Below the pieces are notes generated by a model. The model had not been told where the DNA came from. It did not search any database and worked only from the letters and a program-made list of their open reading frames with translations. From the NCBI RefSeq assembly GCF_000023985.1, contig NC_013156.1, positions 1,414,363 through 1,478,362 of the forward strand: 64,000 nt of DNA. Reading direction: 5' to 3'. Positions 37,542-45,593 of the stretch are shown here, piece by piece (position 1 is the stretch's first letter; every line of letters begins with the position of its first letter). Source of the DNA: Methanocaldococcus fervens AG86 (GTDB lineage: Archaea; AGJL01; Methanococci; Methanococcales; Methanocaldococcaceae). A program made the position numbers and the translations under genes.

Positions 37542-39131
37542 TCATAGTAAGCTTTTGAATTCAATAATTTCATCATCATCTAATAACTGCTGGAGCTCAA
37601 AGTCGTCAAATAAATCCCTTGTTAGCATGTTCATGGAGCATTCATAAACAGCTCCGATTAAAGCATCGGCTAAGTCAGGACTTTTCTCTCCAAAATACTT
37701 AACTTTGTTTTCTTCCACTTGATGCTGTAAAATCTGCAATCTTAATTTTTCATTTTTCTGGATTTTTATCTGCTGGCTTTCTATTAGTTTTTGAAGTTCC
37801 TTCCACATCTTAACTTGTTGTGGCATGCTCCAATTGAGGATTTTTGCGTTGCTAAACTTCTGGGCGAAATAGGCACTGTTAAATTGGTCGAATGAAATAT
37901 AAGCTGTGAAATGTTTTCTTAAATGCTCTATAAACTCTTCAACTGCTTTATAATCAACGATGTGGTTTTTTGTTGGCTGTATCTCAATAATGTCGCTGAC
38001 GATGATTTTATCCCCTTCTGTGTATGCAATGGCAATGGCAGTTGAATCGTGTTTTAGGGATAAATCAAAGTGGGCAAAAATAGGCACATCAACGCTTCTA
38101 ATTTGCTTAAACTCTAAGATTGCTTTTCCTTCTTTATAAACTACTCTGTGCTGAAATAAAGGGACTAATTCAACCATGCAGGCGTCTAATTTGGCAACAT
38201 CTATGAAGTAAGCATCTAAGTCAGGTGGCTCGCACTCATACATTTTCTTGGCGAGTATGGGGTTTCTTTCGTAATCATCTGCAAAGTCCTCTTTTTTCCT
38301 GAATGGATTTATTTCCCATGTTTTACCTTTGAATGTGAAGACGTTATCAATATTTTGGTTCTCAATAAACAGTTTGTAGCCAACGTCATCTAATGGGTTT
38401 GGTGTTGGGAATCTTGTCCATGTTATAACAATCAATTTTCCATCAGTTCCAAATCTTGTTTTTATACTGCTAAGAAGTTGGTAAAATAGTTTTTCAGCAT
38501 TATAAAAGTTTTCATCACTAATTTCATCAATTACTGCGCATAATACATTCATTCCCTCAAAGCTCGTTGAATGTGAGTGTCCGCTAACTAATTCAATGTT
38601 GTCTCCAATGCTAACGCTTGTTTTTGTCAGTCGTATTGGAGCTTTACCTGTGTTTTTTTCTTCTTCAAAGCCAACTGCCTGCCATAATAAACATTTTTTA
38701 AACCAGTGCTTAAACTCCTTGAAGAAGACCTTATTAGCTAATTCCATGTTCGGGGCAATATTGACAAAATTAACTCTTGAATATAAATTCTCTTTGAGTG
38801 TTGCCTTCATTAACATATAATTAAATAATAATGATACCATGAAGTCCTTTCCACTTCCTTTTCCTGCTAAGATTATTGATGTTGGGTATTCAGCCATTCC
38901 TTTTAAAATCTCTTTCTGTTTTTCTCCTAAGGTGTTAATTCCTATAACTTTCTCAGCAAACTCTACAATGTCAATGTCTTTAAGTGTTTCTACTAACTCA
39001 TAAAATGCCTGTTTAAACCAGCCCTTTCTTTTTGTTATTGGAATGTTTAAGTTATTGCAGAGTTGGATAAATGCCTCTTTGTTTAATGTTTTATTCTTAA
39101 TTGCGAGTTTAAAGAGTTCTTTGAGATACAT
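37542..39131 (-). CDS. terminase large subunit
   Basis: The packaging motor of the virus, 529 residues. ATPase: Walker A-like ILAGKGSGKDFM, Walker B LCAVIDEIS, coupling motif near KLIVITWTRFPTP. Nuclease: AHFDLSLKHDSTAIAIAY, ISFDQFNSAYF and SPDLADALIGAV supply the acidic residues of the RNase H fold. Start: ATG 39131, served by GTGATG; ATG 39137 and GTG 39140 are also in frame. It overlaps its neighbours by a few bases on each side, showing tight coupling. Confidence 0.88.
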   Translation of the reverse strand: MYLKELFKLAIKNKTLNKEAFIQLCNNLNIPITKRKGWFKQAFYELVETLKDIDIVEFAEKVIGINTLGEKQKEILKGMAEYPTSIILAGKGSGKDFMVSLLFNYMLMKATLKENLYSRVNFVNIAPNMELANKVFFKEFKHWFKKCLLWQAVGFEEEKNTGKAPIRLTKTSVSIGDNIELVSGHSHSTSFEGMNVLCAVIDEISDENFYNAEKLFYQLLSSIKTRFGTDGKLIVITWTRFPTPNPLDDVGYKLFIENQNIDNVFTFKGKTWEINPFRKKEDFADDYERNPILAKKMYECEPPDLDAYFIDVAKLDACMVELVPLFQHRVVYKEGKAILEFKQIRSVDVPIFAHFDLSLKHDSTAIAIAYTEGDKIIVSDIIEIQPTKNHIVDYKAVEEFIEHLRKHFTAYISFDQFNSAYFAQKFSNAKILNWSMPQQVKMWKELQKLIESQQIKIQKNEKLRLQILQHQVEENKVKYFGEKSPDLADALIGAVYECSMNMLTRDLFDDFELQQLLDDDEIIEFKSLL

Positions 39132-39136
39132 AGCCA

Positions 39137-39673
39137 TCACATTTTTTTAATAGCTTTTTCTATGATTTTTGGAAGATTCTTTTGGACTTTTTCTAACGCT
39201 GGTTTTATAAACGGTCGGGCTGGAATATTCATATTCCTTGTATGAGCTTTTACCCTAACTTTGTTAGATTCGTTTTTATCTTTCTTTTTTGTCATTCCCT
39301 TTTTGCCTTTTTTCCCTTTCTTAGATTTTGGTTTCTTTCTATAATGTTCCTTAACATTTACAGTTCCTGAAAATCCAAACTCATGCACTGCGGCATATTC
39401 CATATTGTTTATAACTTTAACAGTTATCCCTTTTCTATCAACTTTAATCCTACTTTGAGTAGCTTTTACTAGATGCCCATGCTTCATTAATCCTTCAGTG
39501 TTCCAGCCATGTGTTTCTTTGTATTTTTTGTATTTTTCATTCAGAGGTTTCCATTTTAGTTCTTTCTTTTCAAATCCTCTTCTTATATTGTCATCAACCT
39601 CAGCAGTTAGTTCTTTCTCAATCTCATGAGCTACTGTCTCTTTAAATTTCCTAATCCATTCATCATAATCCAT
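39137..39673 (-). CDS. virion morphogenesis protein (Mu gpG / tail completion-like)
   Basis: A 178-residue basic protein. The pattern LKWKPLNEKYKKYKETHGWNTEGLMKHGHLVKATQ, then MEYAAVHEFGF, and the closing NIPARPFIKPALE matches phage virion-morphogenesis/tail-completion proteins. A Lys/Gly-rich insertion (about residues 110-140) is unusual. Its stop overlaps the large terminase start region. It likely joins head and tail. Confidence 0.65.
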   Translation of the reverse strand: MDYDEWIRKFKETVAHEIEKELTAEVDDNIRRGFEKKELKWKPLNEKYKKYKETHGWNTEGLMKHGHLVKATQSRIKVDRKGITVKVINNMEYAAVHEFGFSGTVNVKEHYRKKPKSKKGKKGKKGMTKKKDKNESNKVRVKAHTRNMNIPARPFIKPALEKVQKNLPKIIEKAIKKM

Positions 39674-39984
39674 TATTTCAACCTCAATGGCTTACCTGTC
39701 AAAATCAAATAAGCAACATAAGCTCCTAATAGTTGATGTCCATAAGCCTCTGCAATTTCTTCTTTTGTATAGTCATCACAAGCCAGTTCTATGACTTTTA
39801 GATAGTTTAAAGTTCCATTTTCAAGCCCGTGTTTAATTGCCTTGTCTATTGCTTCAATAACCTCCTCTTTAATATCGTCTGGAAGACCAAAAGCTGTATT
39901 TATGATTCTTAGGATTCTTTTATCAACGTCATTACCCATATCGGCAGATTTTTCTTTTTCTTGGATTTTCTTCCAAAGAGACAT
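39673..39984 (-). CDS. hypothetical viral protein
   Basis: A 103-residue, mostly helical protein I do not recognise. The region FGLPDDIKEEVIEAIDKAIKHGLENG and CDDYTKEEIAEAYGHQLLGAYVAYL are two helical bundles. Start: ATG 39984 with GGTGG upstream. Its stop overlaps the next start by one base. Position between membrane genes and head-tail genes gives no firm role. Confidence 0.6.
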   Translation of the reverse strand: MSLWKKIQEKEKSADMGNDVDKRILRIINTAFGLPDDIKEEVIEAIDKAIKHGLENGTLNYLKVIELACDDYTKEEIAEAYGHQLLGAYVAYLILTGKPLRLK

Positions 39985-39985
39985 T

Positions 39986-40099
39986 TTAACCACCTAAGAG
40001 TTTTAAAAATTCAATTAGAATCATTAACAATTGGGATAACGCAGGAGGAAGAAGTTTTGAAGCTATTATCATTCCTGCTATGCTTTCTATTGTCCTCAT
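39986..40099 (-). CDS. possible 37-residue membrane peptide
   Basis: An ATG-started reading of 37 codons, MRTIESIAGMIIASKLLPPA..., with one hydrophobic helix. It lies in another frame across the 3' part of the 40011-40391 gene, ending just before the next gene. No clear ribosome site precedes the ATG. It might be a holin-like partner or only a chance reading. Confidence 0.25.
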   Translation of the reverse strand: MRTIESIAGMIIASKLLPPALSQLLMILIEFLKLLGG

Positions 40100-40391
40100 T
40101 ATAATGTATTTTTTGAGTTTCTTTTTCAATTCTAATGATTGTGTTGTTTGATGCTTTTGAATCGCCCACAACAATCTTTTTAACTCTTTGATGAGGTGGT
40201 TTAAGAACATCTGAAATAGCCGAAATAATCCCACCATTACCTTTAATACCGTTGTATAGAAAAAACAATAAAGAGAAAATCCCAAAAACAACCAAAGTTA
40301 ATGCCATTGATTGATATAGCCCTTTTAAATAGAAAACTAATTCCAAAACCAAAAACAATGCTACAAATCCGATAACTGTTTGTTTGTCCAT
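40011..40391 (-). CDS. small viral membrane protein
   Basis: A 126-residue protein with two membrane helices in the first 55 residues (TVIGFVALFLVLELVFYL and LTLVVFGIFSLLFFLY) and a polar, Lys/Asn/Ser-rich C-terminus. The topology fits a holin, but sequence alone cannot show that. Start: ATG 40391 with GGTGAAAAA. It begins 4 bases after the regulator stop, so it belongs to the regulator's transcript. Confidence 0.6.
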   Translation of the reverse strand: MDKQTVIGFVALFLVLELVFYLKGLYQSMALTLVVFGIFSLLFFLYNGIKGNGGIISAISDVLKPPHQRVKKIVVGDSKASNNTIIRIEKETQKIHYNEDNRKHSRNDNSFKTSSSCVIPIVNDSN

Positions 40392-40395
40392 TTTT

Positions 40396-40671
40396 TCACC
40401 AGTTATCAACGATAATCAGCTTTTTTCCCAAAGCTTGTAGAATTTTTAAAACAGTATCAATTCTTGGATTGGCTAATTCATTGTTTTTAATTGCGTAAAG
40501 GGTTCTGACATTCACACCTGTCTTTTTGGATAGGGCGTGGTATGAAGTCCCATTTAGTGCTTCACTTACAACTTTTGATAGTTCATCGAGTAATTGCTCT
40601 GTTGTGGGTATGAGAGTTCCTTCTGCTTTAATTGAAACTGCTATACTTGCTGTTTCTACCTTAGCAGTCAT
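40396..40671 (-). CDS. Cro/CI-type helix-turn-helix regulator
   Basis: A 91-residue DNA-binding protein. The C-terminal half is an XRE-type helix-turn-helix: SYHALSKKTGVNVRTLYAIKNNELANPRIDTVLKILQALGKKLII. The N-terminal ~35 residues are Thr/Ala-rich and may dimerise. ATG with GAGGGGAT upstream. It is the first gene of the leftward head block and divergent from the rightward capsid block, a classic place for a repressor or late switch. Confidence 0.8.
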   Translation of the reverse strand: MTAKVETASIAVSIKAEGTLIPTTEQLLDELSKVVSEALNGTSYHALSKKTGVNVRTLYAIKNNELANPRIDTVLKILQALGKKLIIVDNW

Positions 40672-40818
40672 ATTATCCCCTCATTTACTTTTATTCAAAC
40701 TCATATAAATACTTTTGTTTATTTGAGTAAATAAAAACTTAAATATGAGAAAACTAAGGATAAATGTAGGGGCTGTGGGGCCCCACACTAATATCAATAC
40801 AACAAAAAGGTGTTCGTT
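40672..40818. promoter_or_regulatory. divergent late promoter and operator region
   Basis: Between the regulator and the rightward block. CATATAAATA at about 40702-40711 can act as TATA box for the leftward gene, and CTTAAATATG at about 40738-40747 for the rightward one. Partly symmetric TTTATTCAAA / TTTATTTGAGTAAATA motifs between them are candidate operators. A perfect 14-bp GC-rich palindrome, TGTGGGGCCCCACA, is at 40774-40787 in the rightward leader. Confidence 0.5.
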
Positions 40819-41115
40819 ATGGCGTTGTTTGGTAAGAAAGAAGCTGAGGCGGTTGATGACTTAGTTCCTAAAAAAAGTGATTTTGTTGAGAAGATTGCTC
40901 AGGAGGTAATAAGGAAGGATAAGGTTGATGGTTTAGTTAGAAAACATGAGATGGAGCAGTTCTATCATGAAAAATCACAAAGTGAGAAGATTGCAGAATT
41001 GAAGGCAGAGTTAGCTAAGAAAGATAAAGAAATTGAAGAGTTGAAGGAGGAGATTAGAGCATTAAGGGGTAAAGCTGGGGGAGTTGGAATGGGAGGTAGC
41101 CCAGCTGGTAGGTAA
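40819..41115 (+). CDS. small coiled-coil viral protein, first of capsid block
   Basis: A 98-residue protein. Residues ~15-45 are polar helical and ~50-80 a strong coiled coil (SEKIAELKAELAKKDKEIEELKEEIRALRG), ending in a Gly-rich tail. Its site before the protease and capsid genes suggests a scaffold or assembly factor, without proof. ATG 40819 follows GGTG. T-rich runs at about 41150-41170 after the gene may terminate some transcripts. Confidence 0.6.
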   Translation: MALFGKKEAEAVDDLVPKKSDFVEKIAQEVIRKDKVDGLVRKHEMEQFYHEKSQSEKIAELKAELAKKDKEIEELKEEIRALRGKAGGVGMGGSPAGR

Positions 41116-41185
41116 ATTGGAAGTATTAGAAAAGATTGTTTTAAAGAAGCTTTAATTTCTCTTCTTTTCCATTTTGGTGGTTAAA

Positions 41186-42283
41186 ATGCAGATTTGGATG
41201 AAAGTTTTAGAACCAACAACTATTGACGGGAGGGAGATAACAAAGGACTTCATTATGCAATATGCTCCAACTTTGAAAGGAAAGCCAGTTAATATAGACC
41301 ACAATTATTTCAATGCTTCAAATACAGCAGTTGGAGAGGTTAAACAAGTAGCAGTTAATCCTGAAACAGGAGAGCTTTATGCGTTATTGGAGATTTTTGA
41401 TGATGTATATAATCAAATTAAAGATGAACTAAAAGGGGCTTCAATTGAATGGAACGCCAACCCAAGTGGCGATACTGGAATGTTTAGGGCTGTTGCCTTG
41501 TGTGTTAATACAGTTCCAAAGGTTCCAACTACAATGGGAACCCAAGCTGAGGTTGTTGCTGCTTCCCCCTCTCATAAATCAAAAATGGAAGTTGTTGATG
41601 GGAATTGGGATAAAACAAAAGCTATCCAAGCTTTAAGAAAATGGGCAAGTTCAGACGGAAGTGGAGATAAAGACAAGATAGACTGGGATAAGTATAAGCT
41701 TGGCTTTGCTTATTACGACCCTAACAAAAAAGAAGATTTTGGCAGTTACAAGTTCCCTCACCATACGGTTGTTAATGGCAAGCTGGTCCTACATAAGCAG
41801 GGGCTTTTTACTGCAATGGCTTATGTTAATGGTGCTATGGGTGCTACGATTCCTGAAAATGTTAGAAAAGAAGTGTATAAGCATTTAAGAGAACATTACA
41901 AGAGGGATTTGGGTATGAAAAGTGATGAAGTTCCTGAGTTTAAGGCATCTGAGAAATTAGAGCAAGAGTTAATTGAGAAGGTTAAAAAAGCAGTTGTAGA
42001 GGATTTAAAGAAAGATATGCCTGAGATTATGGCATCTGCGTTAAAAAAACAATTGCCTGAACTTCTCGCATCTATAAAGGAAGTGAAAAAAGAGCAAAAT
42101 GAGACAAAAGAAGTTAAGGAAATCAACGCATCTGAGATTTGTGAAAAGCTAAACAACATAGAAGCTTTATTGAAAACTATCGTTAAGAAGCAGTTAAACT
42201 CATCTGAAATAAGTGCTTCAAAACCTCCATCAGGAAAAGGAAAACCAGATGTTTATGAGAATGGGGTTATAATTGACTTGTAA
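41186..42283 (+). CDS. prohead (capsid maturation) protease
   Basis: A 365-residue protein. His39 in GKPVNIDHNYF and Ser86 in LKGASIEW match the His/Ser pair of HK97-type prohead proteases. A middle module (ALRKWASSDGSGDKDKIDW ... GSYKFPHHTVVNGKLV ... VYKHLREHYKRD) recurs in other viral protease genes. The Lys/Glu-rich helical C-terminus (residues ~240-350) could be a fused scaffold. Start: ATG 41186 with GGTGG upstream. Next come the capsid cement and major capsid genes. Confidence 0.7.
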   Translation: MQIWMKVLEPTTIDGREITKDFIMQYAPTLKGKPVNIDHNYFNASNTAVGEVKQVAVNPETGELYALLEIFDDVYNQIKDELKGASIEWNANPSGDTGMFRAVALCVNTVPKVPTTMGTQAEVVAASPSHKSKMEVVDGNWDKTKAIQALRKWASSDGSGDKDKIDWDKYKLGFAYYDPNKKEDFGSYKFPHHTVVNGKLVLHKQGLFTAMAYVNGAMGATIPENVRKEVYKHLREHYKRDLGMKSDEVPEFKASEKLEQELIEKVKKAVVEDLKKDMPEIMASALKKQLPELLASIKEVKKEQNETKEVKEINASEICEKLNNIEALLKTIVKKQLNSSEISASKPPSGKGKPDVYENGVIIDL

Positions 42284-42292
42284 GGTGAGACA

Positions 42293-42619
42293 ATGGCAGA
42301 GGTTGTTTCATTACCAATTGCGGCTACTGAATTAGAGCCATATACTTTTGTTAAAATTACTGATACTGGCTTAGTAGTTGGTAACTCTACAGGCATTGAT
42401 GGAGTTGTGTTGCCAAGAGCAGCTCCTTTAGTTAAGGGGGCTATTGCGGATGTTATAGTTTTAGGAGTTGCAACAGTAAAACTTGCAGATGGAGAAAATC
42501 CAAAGGTAGGAGATTATGTTTTAGCAGATACATCTGGATGTGCAGTTGTTGATAATGAGAATGGTAGATTTAAAGTCATTAGAGTTCATGGGCAGTATGT
42601 TGATGTTTTGATTAAATAA
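42293..42619 (+). CDS. capsid cement/decoration protein (DUF2190-like)
   Basis: A 108-residue beta-rich protein: ATELEPYTFVKITDTGLVVGNST, GIDGVVLPRAAPLVKGAIADVIVLGVATVKL, then NPKVGDYVLADTSG. This resembles phage DUF2190 decoration proteins, which stabilise heads. It lies directly before the major capsid gene, the usual place. ATG with AAGGTGAG upstream. Confidence 0.65.
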   Translation: MAEVVSLPIAATELEPYTFVKITDTGLVVGNSTGIDGVVLPRAAPLVKGAIADVIVLGVATVKLADGENPKVGDYVLADTSGCAVVDNENGRFKVIRVHGQYVDVLIK

Positions 42620-42632
42620 TTGAGGTGATTTT

Positions 42633-43391
42633 ATGGCTTTAACTGCAAGAGAGGCAGAGATTGTAAAGAAAGCATTTAAGCAAATACATGATTCTCAGAA
42701 TTTCATTAGGAAAATCATGCCAAAACAGAAGATAGATAAAGACAAGGAAGTTTATACGGTTGAAACTATTGAATTGGATGAGTCAATTTTGTCAGAAACA
42801 AGTATGGAAGTTATTGAAATCCCTTATAAAACTTCATCAACATCTAAGAGAATATTTGATTTAGCCGCAAAATTAACAAGACCGAGAAGATTATTAACTC
42901 CTGACAATTTTACAAAATTAAGTTTAATGCTTGCTAAAATTATCACAAAATCTGAAAACTATTACGGAATTAATGAATTGCTAACTAATTCAACAGTTGA
43001 AAGTGCATCAAAATCTTGGGATGCTGCTACGCCGAAAGATATTGTTAAAGATATTCAAAATGCTGTTATTCAAATACAACAATACACTAACGCACCAATA
43101 AACATGGTTTTACCAACTTCAAAGGCGACTTACTTTAAAACACCAAATGATTATGGATTATCTCCTGAAAATCTACTAAAAGGGACTATTACAAATGTAT
43201 TTATCACAAATTTAGTTAAGGATAAGGCAATATTAGTTCCTGCAGACCCTACAGTTGTGTCTTTCAATGTGGCTGAGGATTTGAAAGTGGATAAAAAAGA
43301 GGATTTAAACACTGCAATTATTTGGGCTACTGAAGCAATCTGTCCAAGTGTTGATTTAAAAGAAGCGGTAATTGTATTGAGTGGAATTTAA
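42633..43391 (+). CDS. major capsid protein (HK97 fold predicted)
   Basis: A 252-residue protein after protease and cement genes. Recognisable traits: a helical N-arm (AREAEIVKKAFKQIHDSQNFIRKIMP), a spine-like helix region with TPKDIVKDIQNAVIQIQQY, and the A-domain end VKDKAILVPADPTVVSFNVAEDLKV. The fold is inferred from gene order and length. GAGGTGAT precedes the ATG. Confidence 0.72.
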   Translation: MALTAREAEIVKKAFKQIHDSQNFIRKIMPKQKIDKDKEVYTVETIELDESILSETSMEVIEIPYKTSSTSKRIFDLAAKLTRPRRLLTPDNFTKLSLMLAKIITKSENYYGINELLTNSTVESASKSWDAATPKDIVKDIQNAVIQIQQYTNAPINMVLPTSKATYFKTPNDYGLSPENLLKGTITNVFITNLVKDKAILVPADPTVVSFNVAEDLKVDKKEDLNTAIIWATEAICPSVDLKEAVIVLSGI

Positions 43392-43400
43392 GGGATGATT

Positions 43401-43706
43401 ATGGTTGATGTTTCGGAAGTTTTAGCTAAGATGAAGCCACTCTTAGGAATGAGTGCTGATGAGGACTTTGCCAATCATGAACAAGCAGAGGCATCTGCAA
43501 ACTTAGCAATAAAAACATCCCAAGTTGAAGATGCTGACATTATTGCTATATTGGCTTGCTATTATTACACTGAATCAAGGGATATGAAAACTGACGAAAA
43601 CGTTTCAGTTATGGCTAATCACTTTTATAGAATGTATCAAATTGCTATTGAGGAAGCAAAACAGAAGGAATTAAATGAAGAAGAGGGGGCGGTGTTCTTT
43701 GACTAA
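43401..43706 (+). CDS. head-tail connector-like protein
   Basis: A 101-residue helical protein right after the capsid gene. Helices in [48 protein letters not shown] and [19 protein letters not shown] fit head completion/adaptor proteins, in which ring subunits are helical. GGGATGATT serves the ATG at 43401. Its end overlaps the next gene. Confidence 0.5.
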   Translation: MVDVSEVLAKMKPLLGMSADEDFANHEQAEASANLAIKTSQVEDADIIAILACYYYTESRDMKTDENVSVMANHFYRMYQIAIEEAKQKELNEEEGAVFFD

Positions 43707-43998
43707 CTACACTAATGCAAAGGCGTTAGTTGAGGAAATCATCAATAAGCTAAAAGAATCTGGTGTTAAAGTTAAATCTCCTTTATCCAAAATTCAAGAT
43801 TTCCATTGTGAGGCAGATTTTTCTATTGAGATTGAAAATAGAGTAGCTTATGTAGATGCAACATTTACTTTTGATAAACCACCAAATTCTAACATGGTTG
43901 AGAAAATTGAAGCAGTTATGACAACGTATAACTCTTATTTGGAAAGGATTGACTTTGAGGCAGATTATACTAAGTTAGAGTTTAGGAGCGTGAGATAA
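43699..43998 (+). CDS. viral head-tail or tail-terminator-like protein
   Basis: About 99 residues from a TTG at 43699, which follows GGCGGTG and overlaps the previous stop; an ATG at 43675 would add 8 residues but has a poor ribosome site. The mixed alpha/beta reading ([20 protein letters not shown] ... [20 protein letters not shown] ... [17 protein letters not shown]) fits tail terminators by size and order. Function is from position only. The next gene starts in its stop (TAATG). Confidence 0.45.
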   Translation: MTNYTNAKALVEEIINKLKESGVKVKSPLSKIQDFHCEADFSIEIENRVAYVDATFTFDKPPNSNMVEKIEAVMTTYNSYLERIDFEADYTKLEFRSVR

Positions 43999-44702
43999 TG
44001 GTGCTTCCAATTAGTATTCCAGACCAAAGTAATATTTTAGGTTCTGGAAAGTTGGCAATTTTTGGAGCTAAATCTCAAATTGATACATTTACAGGAGATG
44101 GGGCGACAAAGGAATTTTCATTAACAAAGGATAACGCTGTATTGGGTTCTGAGGTTGTAAAAGTTGATGGAGTTCCAAAGGTTGAGGGGACTGATTACAC
44201 TGCTGTGCATGAGAATGGTATTCTAAAAAGTATTAAGTTTAACACAGCTCCAGCAAATGGTGCAGTTATTGAAGTTGAGTATTTGTATTTGGATTTACCA
44301 CTCGGAGGAGCTTCTGAATTGAGTTTGAAAGAGGATAAAGACAAGGAGGAGGTAAGTGTTGATTGTTCTTATTCAACTATTCAAATTGAAAAAGGGGCTA
44401 AGATATCATTTAGTTTTAAGGACTTGCTTACAGTTGGAGATATCAACTTAACATCCTATTTTACTGGAGAGATTGAAGAAGGGAGCAGTTATGTTAGGTA
44501 TAAAAACGGAGCTTCAAAGAGTGGGAACATTGCCGTCTTAGCTTATTCAAAAGAGGCCACATTAGCTCATGGAAAGGAAGCTCCTAAAAGAATCATCTTA
44601 ATCTATGGAGCTATGCCAAATAGCTTGGATATTGATATTTCTGGAGCTACGAAGAGTTTTGACTTGACAGCTCAGGCATACAGAGTTATTGACTTAAAAT
44701 AA
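43998..44702 (+). CDS. major tail tube protein
   Basis: A 234-residue beta-rich protein. SQIDTFTGDGATKEFSLTKDN and VEVEYLYLDLPLGGASELSLKEDK are followed by a tube-like barrel (VSVDCSYSTIQIEKGAKISFSFKD, KRIILIYGAMPNSLDIDISGATKSFDLTAQAYRVID). Its place directly before the tail chaperone and tape measure is the standard tail-tube site. It overlaps the preceding stop by one base. Confidence 0.65.
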   Translation: MVLPISIPDQSNILGSGKLAIFGAKSQIDTFTGDGATKEFSLTKDNAVLGSEVVKVDGVPKVEGTDYTAVHENGILKSIKFNTAPANGAVIEVEYLYLDLPLGGASELSLKEDKDKEEVSVDCSYSTIQIEKGAKISFSFKDLLTVGDINLTSYFTGEIEEGSSYVRYKNGASKSGNIAVLAYSKEATLAHGKEAPKRIILIYGAMPNSLDIDISGATKSFDLTAQAYRVIDLK

Positions 44703-44711
44703 GGTGATTAG

Positions 44712-45077
44712 ATGAACAATCACTTAGAATTCTTAAAACAGTTAGATGAGAAGTTTAAGGAATCAGAACAAAAGAATCTCGAAGCATTAGAAAAAATTAG
44801 GTCTAATTTACCTCAATTAGAAATTGAGATATTTGGAGAAAAATTAACGGCAATAATTCCACCACTCTCAGTAGAAAAGGAAATGATTGAAGATGCGAAT
44901 AAATTAGACCCTTTGAACTTTGCATTAAAATACATCCCAATTTTATATGGCATTCCAAAAGAGAAAGTTGAGGAATTACCTTCGATTGTTATTGCAGAAC
45001 TTATCAAGAATTACTTTGAGGCTTATAAGAAGTTAAACCAGGATAAATCCTTTCGCAATAGAGTGGGCGTTAAGTGA
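44712..45077 (+). CDS. tail assembly chaperone, short product
   Basis: A 121-residue acidic helical protein (LEFLKQLDEKFKESEQKNLEALEKIRSNLPQLEIEIFGEKL..., SVEKEMIEDANKLDPLNFALKYIPILYGIP) in the lambda gpG position between tail tube and tape measure. Such genes usually yield a second, longer product by frameshifting, and the +1 frame here stays open over the end of the gene. GGTGATTAG precedes the ATG. Confidence 0.7.
   Translation: MNNHLEFLKQLDEKFKESEQKNLEALEKIRSNLPQLEIEIFGEKLTAIIPPLSVEKEMIEDANKLDPLNFALKYIPILYGIPKEKVEELPSIVIAELIKNYFEAYKKLNQDKSFRNRVGVK
45051..45057 (+). promoter_or_regulatory. putative +1 programmed frameshift site (TTT CGC A)
   Basis: Codon 114 of the chaperone is TTT, followed by CGC, a codon rare in this AT-rich genome. 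A Phe tRNA on TTT could slip by one base to TTC while CGC waits, giving GCA ATA GAG next. The overlap of the two frames is only 45037-45077, so the shift must occur in this short stretch. Confidence 0.6.
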
Positions 45078-45225
45078 TGATGCAACAGAACTTTATTTAG
45101 TCTGCAAATTCCTAAGAATCCCCCCAAGTGAAGCGATAAAGCTAAATAGGATGGATTACAACATTATATTAGGATTTGCAATTAGAGAATTGAGGGATAA
45201 GCTAAAATATGGGGGGATTCTATGA
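45055..45225 (+). CDS. frameshift extension of tail assembly chaperone (gpGT-like)
   Basis: The +1 frame reads AIEWALSDDATELYLVC and onward for 56 codons to TGA at 45223. The only in-frame ATG (45148) would leave 25 codons, and no ribosome site exists at the frame's beginning. It therefore looks like the T domain of a G-GT chaperone pair, adding 56 residues for a product of ~170. It ends where the next gene begins (overlap CTATGA). Confidence 0.6.
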   Translation, partial: AIEWALSDDATELYLVCKFLRIPPSEAIKLNRMDYNIILGFAIRELRDKLKYGGIL

Positions 45226-45593
45226 GATGGCTCACACCATTCGGTATGTTGTTCATAAGTGGGACGTATTATGGATTAATATTTTTTGGCTTAATTATGG
45301 AAGTTATTCATAATGCATTGGTTAGTTTAGTTTTAGCATTTTTTGTAGTATTTGTATGGGATTTAATTTTGTCCATAATATATGGTTTAAGATTTGTTAA
45401 AGAAGGGGAATATCTATATTTAGAATGGAATGGGCAGTTTCCAGACCCTTATGGATTGTTTGCAAGCACGTGCCTTTCAGCAGTGATTTGGACATATACA
45501 GATTCATTATTATTGGGTTTAATTGTCCCAGTTATTGTTGTATTCTTAGGAAAGCAGTTAATGCGTGGATTGTATGAAAAAGTTAAAAGTTGA
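45222..45593 (+). CDS. viral membrane protein between tail chaperone and tape measure
   Basis: A 123-residue protein with about four membrane helices: MLFISGTYYGLIFFGLIMEV, ALVSLVLAFFVVFVWDLI, LFASTCLSAVIWTY and SLLLGLIVPVIVVFLG. I know no standard tail gene like it. It could help genome passage or host membrane steps. The ATG follows GGGGGG and overlaps the frameshift product's stop; its end overlaps the tape-measure start. Confidence 0.65.
   Translation: MRWLTPFGMLFISGTYYGLIFFGLIMEVIHNALVSLVLAFFVVFVWDLILSIIYGLRFVKEGEYLYLEWNGQFPDPYGLFASTCLSAVIWTYTDSLLLGLIVPVIVVFLGKQLMRGLYEKVKS

Noticed and set aside
39986-40291. A 101-codon minus-strand reading starting MFLGFSLYCFF
   Set aside because: Its first two thirds are the shadow of the 40011-40391 membrane gene, which has a clear ribosome site; only the last 37 codons were kept, with low confidence.
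45037-45077. A conventional -1 frameshift for the tail chaperone
   Set aside because: The open second frame is +1 relative to the first; a -1 shift would not reach it. A -2 shift remains formally possible.
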